From Caldicellulosiruptor saccharolyticus DSM 8903 (GTDB taxonomy: Bacteria > Bacillota > Thermoanaerobacteria > Caldicellulosiruptorales > Caldicellulosiruptoraceae), in contig NC_009437.1 of assembly GCF_000016545.1 (NCBI RefSeq), positions 349,501 through 413,500 of the forward strand: a DNA stretch of 64,000 nt, given 5' to 3'. Of the stretch, positions 35,146 through 48,073 are shown in pieces. The translations under genes and the position numbers were made by a program. Every line of letters starts with the position of its first letter. Positions within the stretch are counted from its first letter, which is position 1. The notes below the pieces were generated by a model. That model did not search any database. It saw nothing but the letters and a program-made list of their open reading frames with translations, and was not told where the DNA came from.

Positions 35146-36741
35146 ATGTTAAGCAAAGGATTTTTGAAGGTTACAGTAATTTATTTGCTCTTTAGCTTTT
35201 TCTGTTTAACAATTTTTAACTCTGCTTTTTTAACACCAAAGGCTGAGGCAGCCACAAAAGTTACATTGACTTATTGGGTACCTATGGGTGCAGAACAGGC
35301 CCTGCATTACAAAAGCTATAACGAACTTCCCTGCTACCAAATATTACAAAAGAAAACAGGTATAAAGATTGTTTTTAAACACCCACCACTCAGCAGTTCT
35401 GCAGCAAATGACCAGTTCAATTTAATGATTGCTTCACGCCAAATGACAGATATAATAGAATGGGGTTGGAATGGTTATCCGGGTGGTCCACAAAAGGCAT
35501 TACTTGATAAAGTTATTATTCCATTAAATAACTACATTCCAAAGTATGCTCCTAATTTGAATAATTATCTAAAAAAGAACCCTGATATAAAGAAAATGGT
35601 ATCAACAGTGGATGGTGATTTGTACTGTTTCCCTTCACTAAAGGAACTTCCAATTGATGCTTATTATGGTCCTCAAGTAAGGAAAGATTGGTTAAAGAAA
35701 CTCAACATTGACCCGCCTGAGACAGTTGATGAATGGTACAAAATGTTAAAAGCTTTTAAATTGAATGACCCAAATGGAAACGGTCAGCGCGATGAAAGGC
35801 CATTTTCGATTTTAAGGGGAGCTTCAAATCCACGTGCTGCCTTTGATTATAGTAGTTTTTTAGTTGGCGCATGGGGAATAAAAACAGATTTCTTCCAGAT
35901 AAATGGCAAGGTTAAGTATGGCCCATTAGAACCTCAATTTAAATCTTTTATGAGCACGCTGGCAAAATGGTGGAAAGAAGGTTTAATCGACCCTGATGTA
36001 CTGACAATGGATAGAAAAGTAATAGAAGCAAATGTGCTTTCTGACAAGATAGGTTCATGGCTTGGTCTTATAGGTGGACAAATGGGAACATATCTGACAG
36101 TAAAAAAAGGTACATCGTTTGATCTTATAGGAGTACCATATCCTTCTCTGAAAAAAGGTGAAAAAGTAAAAATCGGGCAAAACGAGTATCCGTTTACTGG
36201 TAGAGGTGCAGCAATTTCTACAAATTGTAAGAATATTGAAGCTGCATGTAAGGTTTTAGATTGGGCTTATAGTAAAGAAGGATATTTAGTAATGAATTTT
36301 GGAGTCCAGGGAAAATCATATGTAATTAAAAATGGACGTCCACTTTATACTGACGAGATTATGAATAATCCAAAACTTGGACCTAAAGAAGCGCTTGGTA
36401 AATATGTTCCTATATTAGGTGCTTTTGTTCAGTCAAGGGAATACAGTCTGCAGATATCCTTTTTACTTCCTCAACAAAAGGAAGCATCTAAGAACTGGTC
36501 AAAGGTTACAAACGAGATTGCTTTGCCACCAATAACTCTATTTTTAACTCCTGAAGAGTCAAATAGACTTGCAAATATTATGAATACTGTTAATACTTTC
36601 TATGATGAAATGTTTCTTAAAATGATGACAGGTAAATACAATAATTACGATTCGTTTGTAAAGACATTAAAAAGAATGAAGATAGATGAAGCGATAAAAA
36701 TTTATCAAAATGCATATAACAGGTATATGCAAAGGAAATAG
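35146..36741 (+). CDS. Extracellular sugar-binding protein of an ABC importer
   Basis: The 531-residue solute-binding protein has an N-terminal signal segment (about residues 8-30) ending in TPKAEAATKV, with likely AEA-A cleavage and no lipobox. The core matches the large LplA/LipO-type family (LMIASRQMTDIIEWGWNGYP, VSTVDGDLYCFPSLKE, PNGNGQRDERPF, a calcium-like loop). It probably captures pectin-derived oligosaccharides. Unusually, no permease genes follow it; glycosidase genes do. It may share permeases encoded elsewhere. AGGAGGG lies just before the ATG. Confidence 0.88.
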   Translation: MLSKGFLKVTVIYLLFSFFCLTIFNSAFLTPKAEAATKVTLTYWVPMGAEQALHYKSYNELPCYQILQKKTGIKIVFKHPPLSSSAANDQFNLMIASRQMTDIIEWGWNGYPGGPQKALLDKVIIPLNNYIPKYAPNLNNYLKKNPDIKKMVSTVDGDLYCFPSLKELPIDAYYGPQVRKDWLKKLNIDPPETVDEWYKMLKAFKLNDPNGNGQRDERPFSILRGASNPRAAFDYSSFLVGAWGIKTDFFQINGKVKYGPLEPQFKSFMSTLAKWWKEGLIDPDVLTMDRKVIEANVLSDKIGSWLGLIGGQMGTYLTVKKGTSFDLIGVPYPSLKKGEKVKIGQNEYPFTGRGAAISTNCKNIEAACKVLDWAYSKEGYLVMNFGVQGKSYVIKNGRPLYTDEIMNNPKLGPKEALGKYVPILGAFVQSREYSLQISFLLPQQKEASKNWSKVTNEIALPPITLFLTPEESNRLANIMNTVNTFYDEMFLKMMTGKYNNYDSFVKTLKRMKIDEAIKIYQNAYNRYMQRK

Positions 36742-36762
36742 TTAAGTGACAATCCAGATGTT

Positions 36763-36813
36763 CGAGGGCTGTCTCATAATATAGAGCAATAATTGTTGTT
36801 TAGGCAGCCCTCG
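36763..36813 (+). terminator. Hairpin after the sugar-binding protein gene
   Basis: CGAGGGCTGT (36763-36772) pairs with the strand ending GCAGCCCTCG (36804-36813). There is no T-run, so it may stabilise or separate the upstream mRNA rather than end it. Confidence 0.5.
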
Positions 36814-36858
36814 ATAAATTTATTTTTAAGAAAGCAGCAAACAAGAGGTGAGATACTA

Positions 36859-38445
36859 GTGATTCCAACATTATGGGACCCAAACGTAGATGAAGAAAGG
36901 TATAAAAATCCCATAATACATGCTGACTATTCAGATCCTGATGTAATCAGGGTTGGCAGTGACTATTTTTTAGTTGCGTCAAGTTTCAACTGCGTGCCAG
37001 GTCTTCCCATACTTCATTCAAGGGATTTAATCAATTGGAAAATTGTAAATTACGCAGTTGAGAGACTTCCTTCACCTGAGTATGATACTCCTCAGATAGG
37101 TAAAGGTATATGGGCACCTGCAATTAGATATCATGAAGAGAAGTTTTACATATATTTTAGTATGCCTGATGATGGTATATATGTATGCTATACAGATGAT
37201 CCGTTTGGCAAATGGTCGGATATCCACTTGGTAAAAGCAGCAAAGGGATGGATTGATCCATGTCCTTTTTGGGATGAAGACGGAAATGCTTACCTTGTAA
37301 ATGCCTTTGCAAAGAGCAGGATAGGGTTTAATAGCAAACTTTGTGTCTCAAGGTTATCAGCAGACGGATTGAGGGTATTAGATGAGGGTAAGATCGTCTT
37401 CGATGGTGCAAAAACACAGCCGACAATTGAAGGACCTAAACTTTATAAGCGAAATGGTTATTATTACATATTTGCACCTGCAGGAGGAGTAAAATTTGGG
37501 TGGCAGACGGTTTTGAGATCGAAAGATATCTATGGGCCGTACGAAGAGAAGATAGTGCTTCATCAGGGAAAGACCAAAATAAATGGTCCTCACCAAGGTG
37601 CATGGGTTGAGACAGAAAAAGGTGAGCACTGGTTTGTGCATTTTCAAGACAGAGGTCCGTATGGAAGGGTAGTCCATCTTCAGCCCATGAGATGGGAAGA
37701 TAATTGGCCAGTAATTGGCGTTGATATAGATGGTGATGGTATTGGAGAGCCTGTTGAAGAGTATAGAAAGCCAAACACAAACTACAAAAATGAATATGAT
37801 TTTTACTTGGAATGTTCAGACCATTTTGACAAACCCCAAATTTCACTACAATGGCAGTGGCATGCAAATCCTCAAGATAATTGGTATTCACTTGAAAAGA
37901 GAAAAAGCTATTTGAGATTATATGCGGTTGGGAATCTGACAAATAACAATAAAGTAAAAAGTATATTCTTTATGCCAAATCTTTTACTACAAAAAATTCC
38001 AGCACCTGAATTTATAGCAATTGTAAAACTTGAGGTTAATTTTAATAAAGAGGGTTCTTATGCTGGCATAATAATGAGCGGCAGTAGATATTCTTCTATT
38101 GGAATAAAAAGGGGACAAAAGAAGTTAAGTCTTGTACAAGTTTTAGGAGATGTGAAAGAAGATGTGATTGAGAATACAGTGGCTAAGATGCCAATAGAAA
38201 CATCTCAGGTTTTTTTAAAAATCAGTGTTAAAGAAGGAGCCGTTTGTAAGTTTTCATTCAGTTTTGATGGTAAAAAATTTACAGATTTCGGTACAGAGTT
38301 CATACCACAAGAGGCTATTTGGGTGGGTTCAAAAATAGGGCTTTTCTGTATAAATACCTCTGGAAAAAATGGAGTTATCCAATCAGATTATGCTGACTTT
38401 GATTATTTCAAGATTGAAAACTTTAGAAAGGAAGATGAGTGTTGA
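36859..38445 (+). CDS. GH43-family glycoside hydrolase
   Basis: The 528-residue intracellular protein (no signal peptide) has a five-bladed propeller domain: general base Asp in DYSDPDVIRVG, Asp modulator in GWIDPCPFWDEDG and acid Glu in TIEGPKLYKRNG. A C-terminal beta-sandwich (about residues 330-525) is typical of GH43 beta-xylosidases and arabinosidases. The start is GTG 36859, 6 bases after AGAGGTGAG; the frame is open further up but overlaps a hairpin. It overlaps the GH105 start by 7 bp. The substrate, arabinan or xylan side chains, is inferred. Confidence 0.93.
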   Translation: MIPTLWDPNVDEERYKNPIIHADYSDPDVIRVGSDYFLVASSFNCVPGLPILHSRDLINWKIVNYAVERLPSPEYDTPQIGKGIWAPAIRYHEEKFYIYFSMPDDGIYVCYTDDPFGKWSDIHLVKAAKGWIDPCPFWDEDGNAYLVNAFAKSRIGFNSKLCVSRLSADGLRVLDEGKIVFDGAKTQPTIEGPKLYKRNGYYYIFAPAGGVKFGWQTVLRSKDIYGPYEEKIVLHQGKTKINGPHQGAWVETEKGEHWFVHFQDRGPYGRVVHLQPMRWEDNWPVIGVDIDGDGIGEPVEEYRKPNTNYKNEYDFYLECSDHFDKPQISLQWQWHANPQDNWYSLEKRKSYLRLYAVGNLTNNNKVKSIFFMPNLLLQKIPAPEFIAIVKLEVNFNKEGSYAGIIMSGSRYSSIGIKRGQKKLSLVQVLGDVKEDVIENTVAKMPIETSQVFLKISVKEGAVCKFSFSFDGKKFTDFGTEFIPQEAIWVGSKIGLFCINTSGKNGVIQSDYADFDYFKIENFRKEDEC

Positions 38446-39566
38446 AAAAGTTAAAGGAGCTTGTAAAGAAGAATTACTCTATTAGGATGTCAGACAGTGT
38501 TATTAAAAAGTTTCCGAACCTTACTGATAAATGGCAGTATGACTATGGTGTTGTTTTTAAAGGAATGGAATATGTTTATGAGATGACAAAAGATGGGAAG
38601 TATTACGAATACATTAAAAGAAATATAGACTCCTTTGTGAATGAGGATGGGTCAATAAAGAAGTATTCTAAAGAGGAGTACAACATAGACCATATAAACA
38701 ATGGAAAAGCAATTCTGTTTCTATATAGGAAAACAGGCGAAGAAAAATACAAAAAGGCAGCTCAGCTTCTACGCGACCAGCTCAGGTCCCATCCAAGGAC
38801 AGTGGAAGGCGGTTTTTGGCACAAAAAAATCTACCCACATCAAATGTGGCTTGATGGTATCTACATGGCATCACCTTTTTATGCTGAATACGCAACGTTA
38901 ATAGGACAGGACGAGGCAGACGAGATCTATGACGATGTTGCAAAGCAGGTAATCTTGTGTGCAAAACATACCAGAGACCCTGTCACAGGTCTCCACTACC
39001 ATGGCTGGGATGAGAGAAGAGAGCAAAGATGGGCAAACAAGATTACAGGCTGCTCGCCAAATTTCTGGGGAAGGGCAATGGGCTGGTTTGCAATGGCCGC
39101 AGTAGATGTCCTTGACTTTCTGCCGCAAGACCATCAGTCAAGAGAAACAATTTTGGCTATCTTCAAGCAGCTCGTTGACGCTGTTATCAAGTATCAAGAC
39201 CCTGAGATAGGTGTTTGGTACCAAGTTGTTAACTTTATAGGCAGAAATGGAAATTATCCAGAAGCATCAGCTTCTTGCATGTTTGCATATGCACTTGCAA
39301 AGGGTATAGAAAAGGGGTATTTGGACTGCAGTTATGTAAAAGCACTTGAAAGAGCGTATGAAGGAATAATCTACAGGTTTGTTGAAGAGGATGAAGAGGG
39401 GCTTTTGAATCTCAATGGTGTTTGCATGGTAGCAGGCTTGGGTGGAAATCCGTATAGAGATGGTTCTTTTGAGTACTATATAAGCGAGCCAATAAAGACA
39501 AACGACCTCAAAGGTGTTGGGGCGTTTATAAAGGCAAGTGCATGGATTGAAAGACTATTCAAATAA
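38439..39566 (+). CDS. GH105 unsaturated rhamnogalacturonyl hydrolase
   Basis: The 375-residue (alpha/alpha)6 barrel is of the YteR/YesR type, with catalytic Asp in HQMWLDGIYMASPF (about residue 148), FWGRAMGWFAMA and GNYPEASASCMFAYAL. It hydrates the unsaturated uronyl end of oligosaccharides made by pectate or rhamnogalacturonan lyases, giving 5-keto-4-deoxyuronate for KduI. GTG 38439 overlaps the GH43 gene; a TTG at 38442 is equally possible. No signal peptide, so it acts in the cytoplasm. Confidence 0.95.
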   Translation: MLKKLKELVKKNYSIRMSDSVIKKFPNLTDKWQYDYGVVFKGMEYVYEMTKDGKYYEYIKRNIDSFVNEDGSIKKYSKEEYNIDHINNGKAILFLYRKTGEEKYKKAAQLLRDQLRSHPRTVEGGFWHKKIYPHQMWLDGIYMASPFYAEYATLIGQDEADEIYDDVAKQVILCAKHTRDPVTGLHYHGWDERREQRWANKITGCSPNFWGRAMGWFAMAAVDVLDFLPQDHQSRETILAIFKQLVDAVIKYQDPEIGVWYQVVNFIGRNGNYPEASASCMFAYALAKGIEKGYLDCSYVKALERAYEGIIYRFVEEDEEGLLNLNGVCMVAGLGGNPYRDGSFEYYISEPIKTNDLKGVGAFIKASAWIERLFK

Positions 39567-39605
39567 GTTGTGGAACAGAAAATTTTTAAAAGGAGGACAA
39601 CCCTG

Positions 39606-40949
39606 ATGTTTTTAAATGTTCGTGATTTTGGAGCGGTGGGAAATGGGCAGGTAAAAGATACAGAAGCATTCAAAAAGGCGATTGAAGCAAGTTGGGAGCA
39701 AGGTGGTGGGACGGTTTATGTACCTGCTGGAGTTTATCTAACCGGTCCCATTCATCTGAAGAGCAATATAACCCTCTATATAGAAAGTGGGGCTACATTG
39801 AAATTTTCCAACGACCTGGATGATTTTCCTTTAGTTTATACAAGATGGGAAGGAGAAGAACAAGAAGCATACTCTCCACTAATTTATGCCGAAAATGCAG
39901 AAAACATTGCAGTTGTTGGATTTGGCACAATAGATGGGCAGGGTGAAATGTGGTGGAAACTTCACAGAAATAAAGAACTAAAATATCCAAGACCAAGGAC
40001 AGTTTGCTTTTACAGGTGCAAAAATGTGACTATTGAAGGAATAAAGATTGTCAATTCACCAAGCTGGACGGTAAACCCAATCGAATGTGAGAATGTCACA
40101 GTTCACAATGTCAAGATTCAAAACCCTTATGATTCTCCTAACACAGATGGGATAAATCCTGAGTCTTGCGAAGGTGTTAGAATCTCAAACTGCTACATAG
40201 ATGTTGGCGATGACTGTGTAACTTTAAAATCCGGAACAGAAGATTGCAAGGTGAGGATTCCTTGTGAGAATATAGCAATTACAAACTGCATAATGGCACA
40301 TGGTCATGGTGGAATTGTCATTGGCAGTGAAATGAGCGGTGGTGTTAGAAATGTTGTCATTTCAAACTGCATTTTTGAGGGTACAGACAGGGGAATAAGA
40401 ATAAAAACCCGCCGTGGAAGAGGTGGGATTGTTGAAGATATAAGAGTTTCAAACATTGTGATGAAGAATGTAATCTGTCCATTTGCGTTTTATATGTACT
40501 ATCACTGTGGCAAAGGCGGAAAAGAAAAGAGAGTTTGGGACAAGTCTCCTTATCCTGTAGACAGTACAACTCCAATTGTAAGAAGAATTTATATAAGCGA
40601 TGTGATTGTAAGGCAGGCGCGAGCAGCAGCTGGATTTTTGTATGGTCTTACAGAGATGCCAATTGAAGATGTTGTATTTTCGAATGTCACAGTTGAGATG
40701 GCACAAAACCCTGAGCCTGAACTTCCTGCTATGATGAGCTATTTAGAACCGATGGCAAAAAGAGGGTTTGTCATAAATACTGTGAGGAATATAAGATTTA
40801 TGAATGTTACTGTGCTGGAACAGGAAGGTGTTGCTTTTGAACTTAACAATTGTGAAAATGTAGAGTTTTACAGATGCAGGGCAAAAGATACAGCAGATTA
40901 TTCTAAGATTTTGAGTCTGAATAATACAATGAATCTGATTGCCGAGTGA
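39606..40949 (+). CDS. GH28 polygalacturonase family protein
   Basis: The 447-residue right-handed beta-helix has the GH28 residues in NTDGINPESC (Asp), GDDCVTLKSG (Asp pair), GHGGIVIGSE (His) and RGIRIKTRRGRGG (Arg-Lys). It hydrolyses galacturonan or exo-type oligogalacturonides. No signal peptide is present, so it probably acts on imported oligomers. ATG 39606 lies 9 bases after AGGAGG. It is the third glycosidase gene in a row. Confidence 0.95.
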   Translation: MFLNVRDFGAVGNGQVKDTEAFKKAIEASWEQGGGTVYVPAGVYLTGPIHLKSNITLYIESGATLKFSNDLDDFPLVYTRWEGEEQEAYSPLIYAENAENIAVVGFGTIDGQGEMWWKLHRNKELKYPRPRTVCFYRCKNVTIEGIKIVNSPSWTVNPIECENVTVHNVKIQNPYDSPNTDGINPESCEGVRISNCYIDVGDDCVTLKSGTEDCKVRIPCENIAITNCIMAHGHGGIVIGSEMSGGVRNVVISNCIFEGTDRGIRIKTRRGRGGIVEDIRVSNIVMKNVICPFAFYMYYHCGKGGKEKRVWDKSPYPVDSTTPIVRRIYISDVIVRQARAAAGFLYGLTEMPIEDVVFSNVTVEMAQNPEPELPAMMSYLEPMAKRGFVINTVRNIRFMNVTVLEQEGVAFELNNCENVEFYRCRAKDTADYSKILSLNNTMNLIAE

Positions 40950-40976
40950 GAGGGAAATTAAGTATTTGCTAAATGT

Positions 40977-41025
40977 AGGGGTATGCTCTTTGGCAACAAG
41001 GCAAAAAAGAGCATACCCCTTTTTT
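40977..41025 (+). terminator. Terminator after the GH28 gene
   Basis: AGGGGTATGCTCTTT (40977-40991) pairs with AAAGAGCATACCCCT (41006-41020), then Ts. The A-rich side may also stop lacZ on the other strand. Confidence 0.95.
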
Positions 41026-41029
41026 ATTC

Positions 41030-44161
<3,132 letters not shown>

Positions 44162-44249
44162 TCATTTTACTTTATCAACAAGTAGACATACAATATCAAA
44201 AAACTAAAAACAATATAAGGATATTAAGATTAAACAAAAGAAAAAATAA

Positions 44250-44280
44250 GGAGCTGCCAACTTTTTTCTGTGACAGCTCC
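44250..44280 (-). terminator. Terminator of the Gld-type ABC operon
   Basis: On the minus strand GGAGCTG (44280-44274) pairs with CAGCTCC (44256-44250), followed by TTATTTTTTCTTTT. Confidence 0.85.
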
Positions 44281-44294
44281 CATTTTTTGAACTC

Positions 44295-45740
44295 TTAATT
44301 TTCTGGTGGTTTATACTTGCCTGCAACCAGGTCCTCTAAATCTTTTAGCACCTTTTGAACCTGCTCTTTTGCAATCACAAAATCAGACTTTCCGTTTCGA
44401 ACAACCATGTAAAAATCGTCGTTGTAAGGTATGTACTGCATCACATCAACTTTTTTGTTGACAAGATAAAACTTCATGGTCACTTCAGGTGTGCCTGTCG
44501 GCTTTTTGTCGTTTTCACCGTCAATTAAAAGACCAATGATTTCCTGATAGAATTTTTTGAATGTATCTTCATCAATCTTTCGACCGTCTGCCTGGAAGTT
44601 ATATTTGTACTCATCAGCTTCTTCTTCGCTTCTTGCTTTTTTGATGAGCTTTTTGTCAAGTATAAGAGTGTGCTTCTTCTCTTTTGTGAAGATTTCAATC
44701 TTGTCAACATAATCGATGTTTACAATATAAGCAAACTTTTCTATGAGGTCAAAAGGCTTTATGGTATTCATGAAATCTGTCTTGTAAGTTGACATTGTAA
44801 ATACAACTTTGGAGTCAGCCATTCTGCAGTAAACAGTCGAATCATTTGCATTGTTGCCAACAAAAAGATGCAAAGTGTTTTTGTTGTCCTTTACAATGAG
44901 CTCAATCCTTGGCGATTGCAATCCGTACTTAGGATTGTAAACATCTTCACCAACTATATCTTCAGGACTGAAATTTGGAACATTTTCAATAAATTCTGAA
45001 AACTTATCGCTTGCAACTCCCACTGGCTGGCTGTATGGCTGAACCAAGTTCCACAGTCTAATATAGTACTTCCATTCATTATCTTTAGGATTTTTCTCAT
45101 CAACCTTTTTGATTTCAATTGTTGGCTGTCCTTTTCTTACAAGTTTTACATACGTAATATTTTGAGTATCAATCTCTGGTATCTTAACACTCAGAAGCTT
45201 CTGAGGTTTTATGGTAAAATTTTCTGCATGGTTTGTCCACACAACATAAACTTTTGGGTCACCTTTTTTCATTAAATAATAAGTGGAAGTTATTGGTGTC
45301 TCTGACCCAAGATAAAATGTAACTTTTTTACCGTCGCTGAGTGTTGCCTCAACAATTGATTTTGGATTGTCAAGACCGTATTTTTTAAGGTCTTTGGGGT
45401 TGGTGTCAGCAACCTTTTCGGCTGTCATTTGAGCGCATGAAAAGGCTATGTCGTCTATCTTGTCCTGGTCGAAATAAAGAGGGTTGTTGATTCCATTTAC
45501 AATCCACTTGTCTTTGACTTTCTCGAGCACAAGGTGAATGCCATCGTGCTTAATATCTATCTTTGTAATCTTGTTTCTATCAAAATTTGTTATGGTAACA
45601 GAGGCTGAAGAGGACTTTTTTTCTTCAGCCTCTTGTTTTTTCTTATTCAAGTAGCTTACATAAAAGTACGCACCAATTACAAGAACCAAAACCAGAAGTG
45701 CTGACACAATTGTAATAAGCCTGTTTTTTTTCTTTCTCAT
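44295..45740 (-). CDS. DUF4340 domain protein of a Gld-type ABC system
   Basis: The 481-residue protein has one N-terminal membrane helix (LITIVSALLVLVLVIGAYFY), a charged linker (NKKKQEAEEKKSSS) and repeated DUF4340 units containing WIVNGINNPLYFDQDKI and YGLDNPKSIVEATL. The ATG at 45740 overlaps the stop of the upstream gene as ATGA and has GAGGAGG upstream. The conserved order ATPase, permease, GldG, DUF4340 is widespread; the transported molecule is unknown. Confidence 0.88.
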   Translation of the reverse strand: MRKKKNRLITIVSALLVLVLVIGAYFYVSYLNKKKQEAEEKKSSSASVTITNFDRNKITKIDIKHDGIHLVLEKVKDKWIVNGINNPLYFDQDKIDDIAFSCAQMTAEKVADTNPKDLKKYGLDNPKSIVEATLSDGKKVTFYLGSETPITSTYYLMKKGDPKVYVVWTNHAENFTIKPQKLLSVKIPEIDTQNITYVKLVRKGQPTIEIKKVDEKNPKDNEWKYYIRLWNLVQPYSQPVGVASDKFSEFIENVPNFSPEDIVGEDVYNPKYGLQSPRIELIVKDNKNTLHLFVGNNANDSTVYCRMADSKVVFTMSTYKTDFMNTIKPFDLIEKFAYIVNIDYVDKIEIFTKEKKHTLILDKKLIKKARSEEEADEYKYNFQADGRKIDEDTFKKFYQEIIGLLIDGENDKKPTGTPEVTMKFYLVNKKVDVMQYIPYNDDFYMVVRNGKSDFVIAKEQVQKVLKDLEDLVAGKYKPPEN

Positions 45741-47194
45741 AGATGTCTCCTCCTCAGCCATACAGTTAAACCTAATACCAGAATAGCAATTGGTATTCCA
45801 ACAACAGTTATTGCTGCCCAGACCATAGCCTGTGTTGTACTAATATTGAGCCTGAAAGTTGTAAGGTCTTTTGGTTGGATTTGCAGGGTTTCTTTTTTAT
45901 CCTGTAGCCAGTTAAGACTATTTACCACAAAGTTCAAGTTTCCAGGGACGTTTTTAGAAAACTGAGCATTTAAAAACATTGCATTGCCAACTATCACGAC
46001 CTTTGCATCTCTTGGTCTGAGCTTGGTATTGAGAGCATCAGCTTTATCTGTAATTGCAACAGCTAAGGTAAATGGTCCGCTAATATCACCTTTTTCTTTG
46101 CTAAGCGATGTTGATTTTAAGTCCTTTCTGAGCCACGAATTTGAAGTTGTTGTAAGAAGTTTTTCAATAGTAATTGTTCTTTTTTTAAATTTTGTCTCAA
46201 CAATTGGTTGAGCACTTGGTAAGAGCATATACATATTGTTTAAATCTATTGGGTTTACAATGTCATGTGATTCAAGCTTTGGCAATATCCATACTGGATT
46301 GCCTGCATTGTAGTTGTTATCTCCTTCCATAACAACACCATGTTCAAGCCTTACTCCTAAGCTTTCAAAAAGGCTGTTAAAGTTTTTGAGTTCATCTTTG
46401 AGAAGGTCCATCAAAAATAGAACTCTTCCACCACTATTTATATAATCCTTTAGTTTCTTTAACTCTATGTCAGATATATCAGTCTTAGGTGAGATAACTA
46501 CAACAGCCGATGCATCCTGCGGAACACTTTTTTCAGTAAGAAGATTTAAATCCTTTATTTCAAAATTTGCAGCTTCAATCTCGCTTGAAATGCCAAGCCC
46601 AACAAGTGTGTCCTCTCCATGACCTTTTAGTTCATACAAAACAGGGCTTTTGTCAGATGTAACATACAAGATGGCAGGTGTCAGTTTTTGTTCAATTGTA
46701 AGACCAGTTACGTTTGATTCACCTGTCTGCTCATTGTATGAATAGTCAACCATATCGTATCTGTTTATTACTCTGAATTTAGTGCCGCTTTCAACAATAA
46801 GCGAACCTTCATCAATTCCTGAACCACTTGTGTCATATTTTTTAACGAAACCTGGGTTTTTATAAGGGTCTATGTATTTGATTTTTACATGCGAGGATTT
46901 TTCAGCATATTTCTGGATAAACTCAGAAATCACAGGGTTTTCATTTCCGGTCGGGAAAAGAGCATAAATTGTCACATCTTTTTTTAGATTTTTCAAAAGG
47001 TCAATCGTGGGCTTTGAAAGTGAGTACAGTCTGTTATGTGTAAGGTCAAGCTTTGCTGGAATTTGACCTACTAAAAGGTTTAGAACTATCAGAATAGCGA
47101 TTACAGATGCAGTCAGCATAGCAGCGTATCCGCCATATTTGAACTTTCTTGTCTTAAATGAGCTTTTTATACTTTTTAAATCAAGCTTCACCAT
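45737..47194 (-). CDS. GldG-family ABC auxiliary protein
   Basis: The 485-residue protein has membrane helices at each end (AAMLTASVIAILIVLNLLVG near residue 20; AMVWAAITVVGIPIAILVLG near residue 460). The extracytoplasmic part has the GldG pattern DLTHNRLYSLSKPTIDLLKNL and SGGRVLFLMDLL. GldG acts with GldA and GldF in gliding bacteria, but in Firmicutes the role is unknown. It is 15 bp downstream of the permease gene. Confidence 0.88.
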   Translation of the reverse strand: MVKLDLKSIKSSFKTRKFKYGGYAAMLTASVIAILIVLNLLVGQIPAKLDLTHNRLYSLSKPTIDLLKNLKKDVTIYALFPTGNENPVISEFIQKYAEKSSHVKIKYIDPYKNPGFVKKYDTSGSGIDEGSLIVESGTKFRVINRYDMVDYSYNEQTGESNVTGLTIEQKLTPAILYVTSDKSPVLYELKGHGEDTLVGLGISSEIEAANFEIKDLNLLTEKSVPQDASAVVVISPKTDISDIELKKLKDYINSGGRVLFLMDLLKDELKNFNSLFESLGVRLEHGVVMEGDNNYNAGNPVWILPKLESHDIVNPIDLNNMYMLLPSAQPIVETKFKKRTITIEKLLTTTSNSWLRKDLKSTSLSKEKGDISGPFTLAVAITDKADALNTKLRPRDAKVVIVGNAMFLNAQFSKNVPGNLNFVVNSLNWLQDKKETLQIQPKDLTTFRLNISTTQAMVWAAITVVGIPIAILVLGLTVWLRRRHL

Positions 47195-47209
47195 TTTCTT
47201 CCCCCTTTT

Positions 47210-48073
47210 TTAGCTCCATCTTCTTTTTTCAAGCACTCTTATTGTGAGGAATATGAACACAAATATAAAAGATAGATAATAAACTATGGACGACAAGTCC
47301 AAAAGACCATTTGTAAATTTTTGATATCTGCTCAGGAGTGAGAACCATTTGAAGAATCTAACTATAGCATTGTCATAAAACTCTGGTTTTAAAATGTATA
47401 CTGCAACAAATGCTCCCGCTCCTATAGCTGCTGCAGATACACTAATAATTACATTTCTTATTGTGAGGTAAATCCACGCGCAAACCAGTCCTACAAGGAT
47501 TAGAACAAATACAAATCCTGCAACTCTATCTGTTGGAAGAGCACTTTCCAGCCAGTCTATAACCCATGTCAAAAGCAGGGCAGAAAATGTCACAACAGCT
47601 GCGATGAACTGATTATCTGTCAGTGATGATATAAAAAGACCTATTGAGATAAATGAACAGCCAAGAAGGAAAAATCCTATATATGCACCCAAGGTTTCTG
47701 CAACGGGAATGTCACCGTAAAAAGAAAGTATTATGGGATACAATACTGTAACTGCAATGGTGATCACAAAAACAGTAACAGCAGCCAAATACTTACCAAG
47801 CACAATCTCAGTAAGTTTTAATGGCGATGTTAAAAGAAGCTGGTCTGTCTTTGTTCTTGCTTCTTCACTTAATAGTCTCATTGTAAGCACTGGCACAACA
47901 ACTAAGAATATAAACGTTATGTTACCAAGCACTGATGTATAGTTCGGGCTTGCTGGAAACAGGTTTGACACTGCAAAGAAAAATCCTGAAATCAAAAGGA
48001 AAAATCCCATGAATATGTATCCTGTCGGTGTTGAGAAATATATTTTTAACTCTTTTTTCAACACTGCACTCAT
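47210..48073 (-). CDS. ABC-2 type permease, GldF-like
   Basis: The 287-residue protein has six predicted membrane helices and the N-terminal pattern VLKKELKIYFSTPTGYIFMG common to ABC-2 permeases, with LLSEEARTKTDQLLLTSPLK between helices. It overlaps the ATPase gene by 4 bp (ATGA), showing translational coupling. Confidence 0.9.
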   Translation of the reverse strand: MSAVLKKELKIYFSTPTGYIFMGFFLLISGFFFAVSNLFPASPNYTSVLGNITFIFLVVVPVLTMRLLSEEARTKTDQLLLTSPLKLTEIVLGKYLAAVTVFVITIAVTVLYPIILSFYGDIPVAETLGAYIGFFLLGCSFISIGLFISSLTDNQFIAAVVTFSALLLTWVIDWLESALPTDRVAGFVFVLILVGLVCAWIYLTIRNVIISVSAAAIGAGAFVAVYILKPEFYDNAIVRFFKWFSLLSRYQKFTNGLLDLSSIVYYLSFIFVFIFLTIRVLEKRRWS

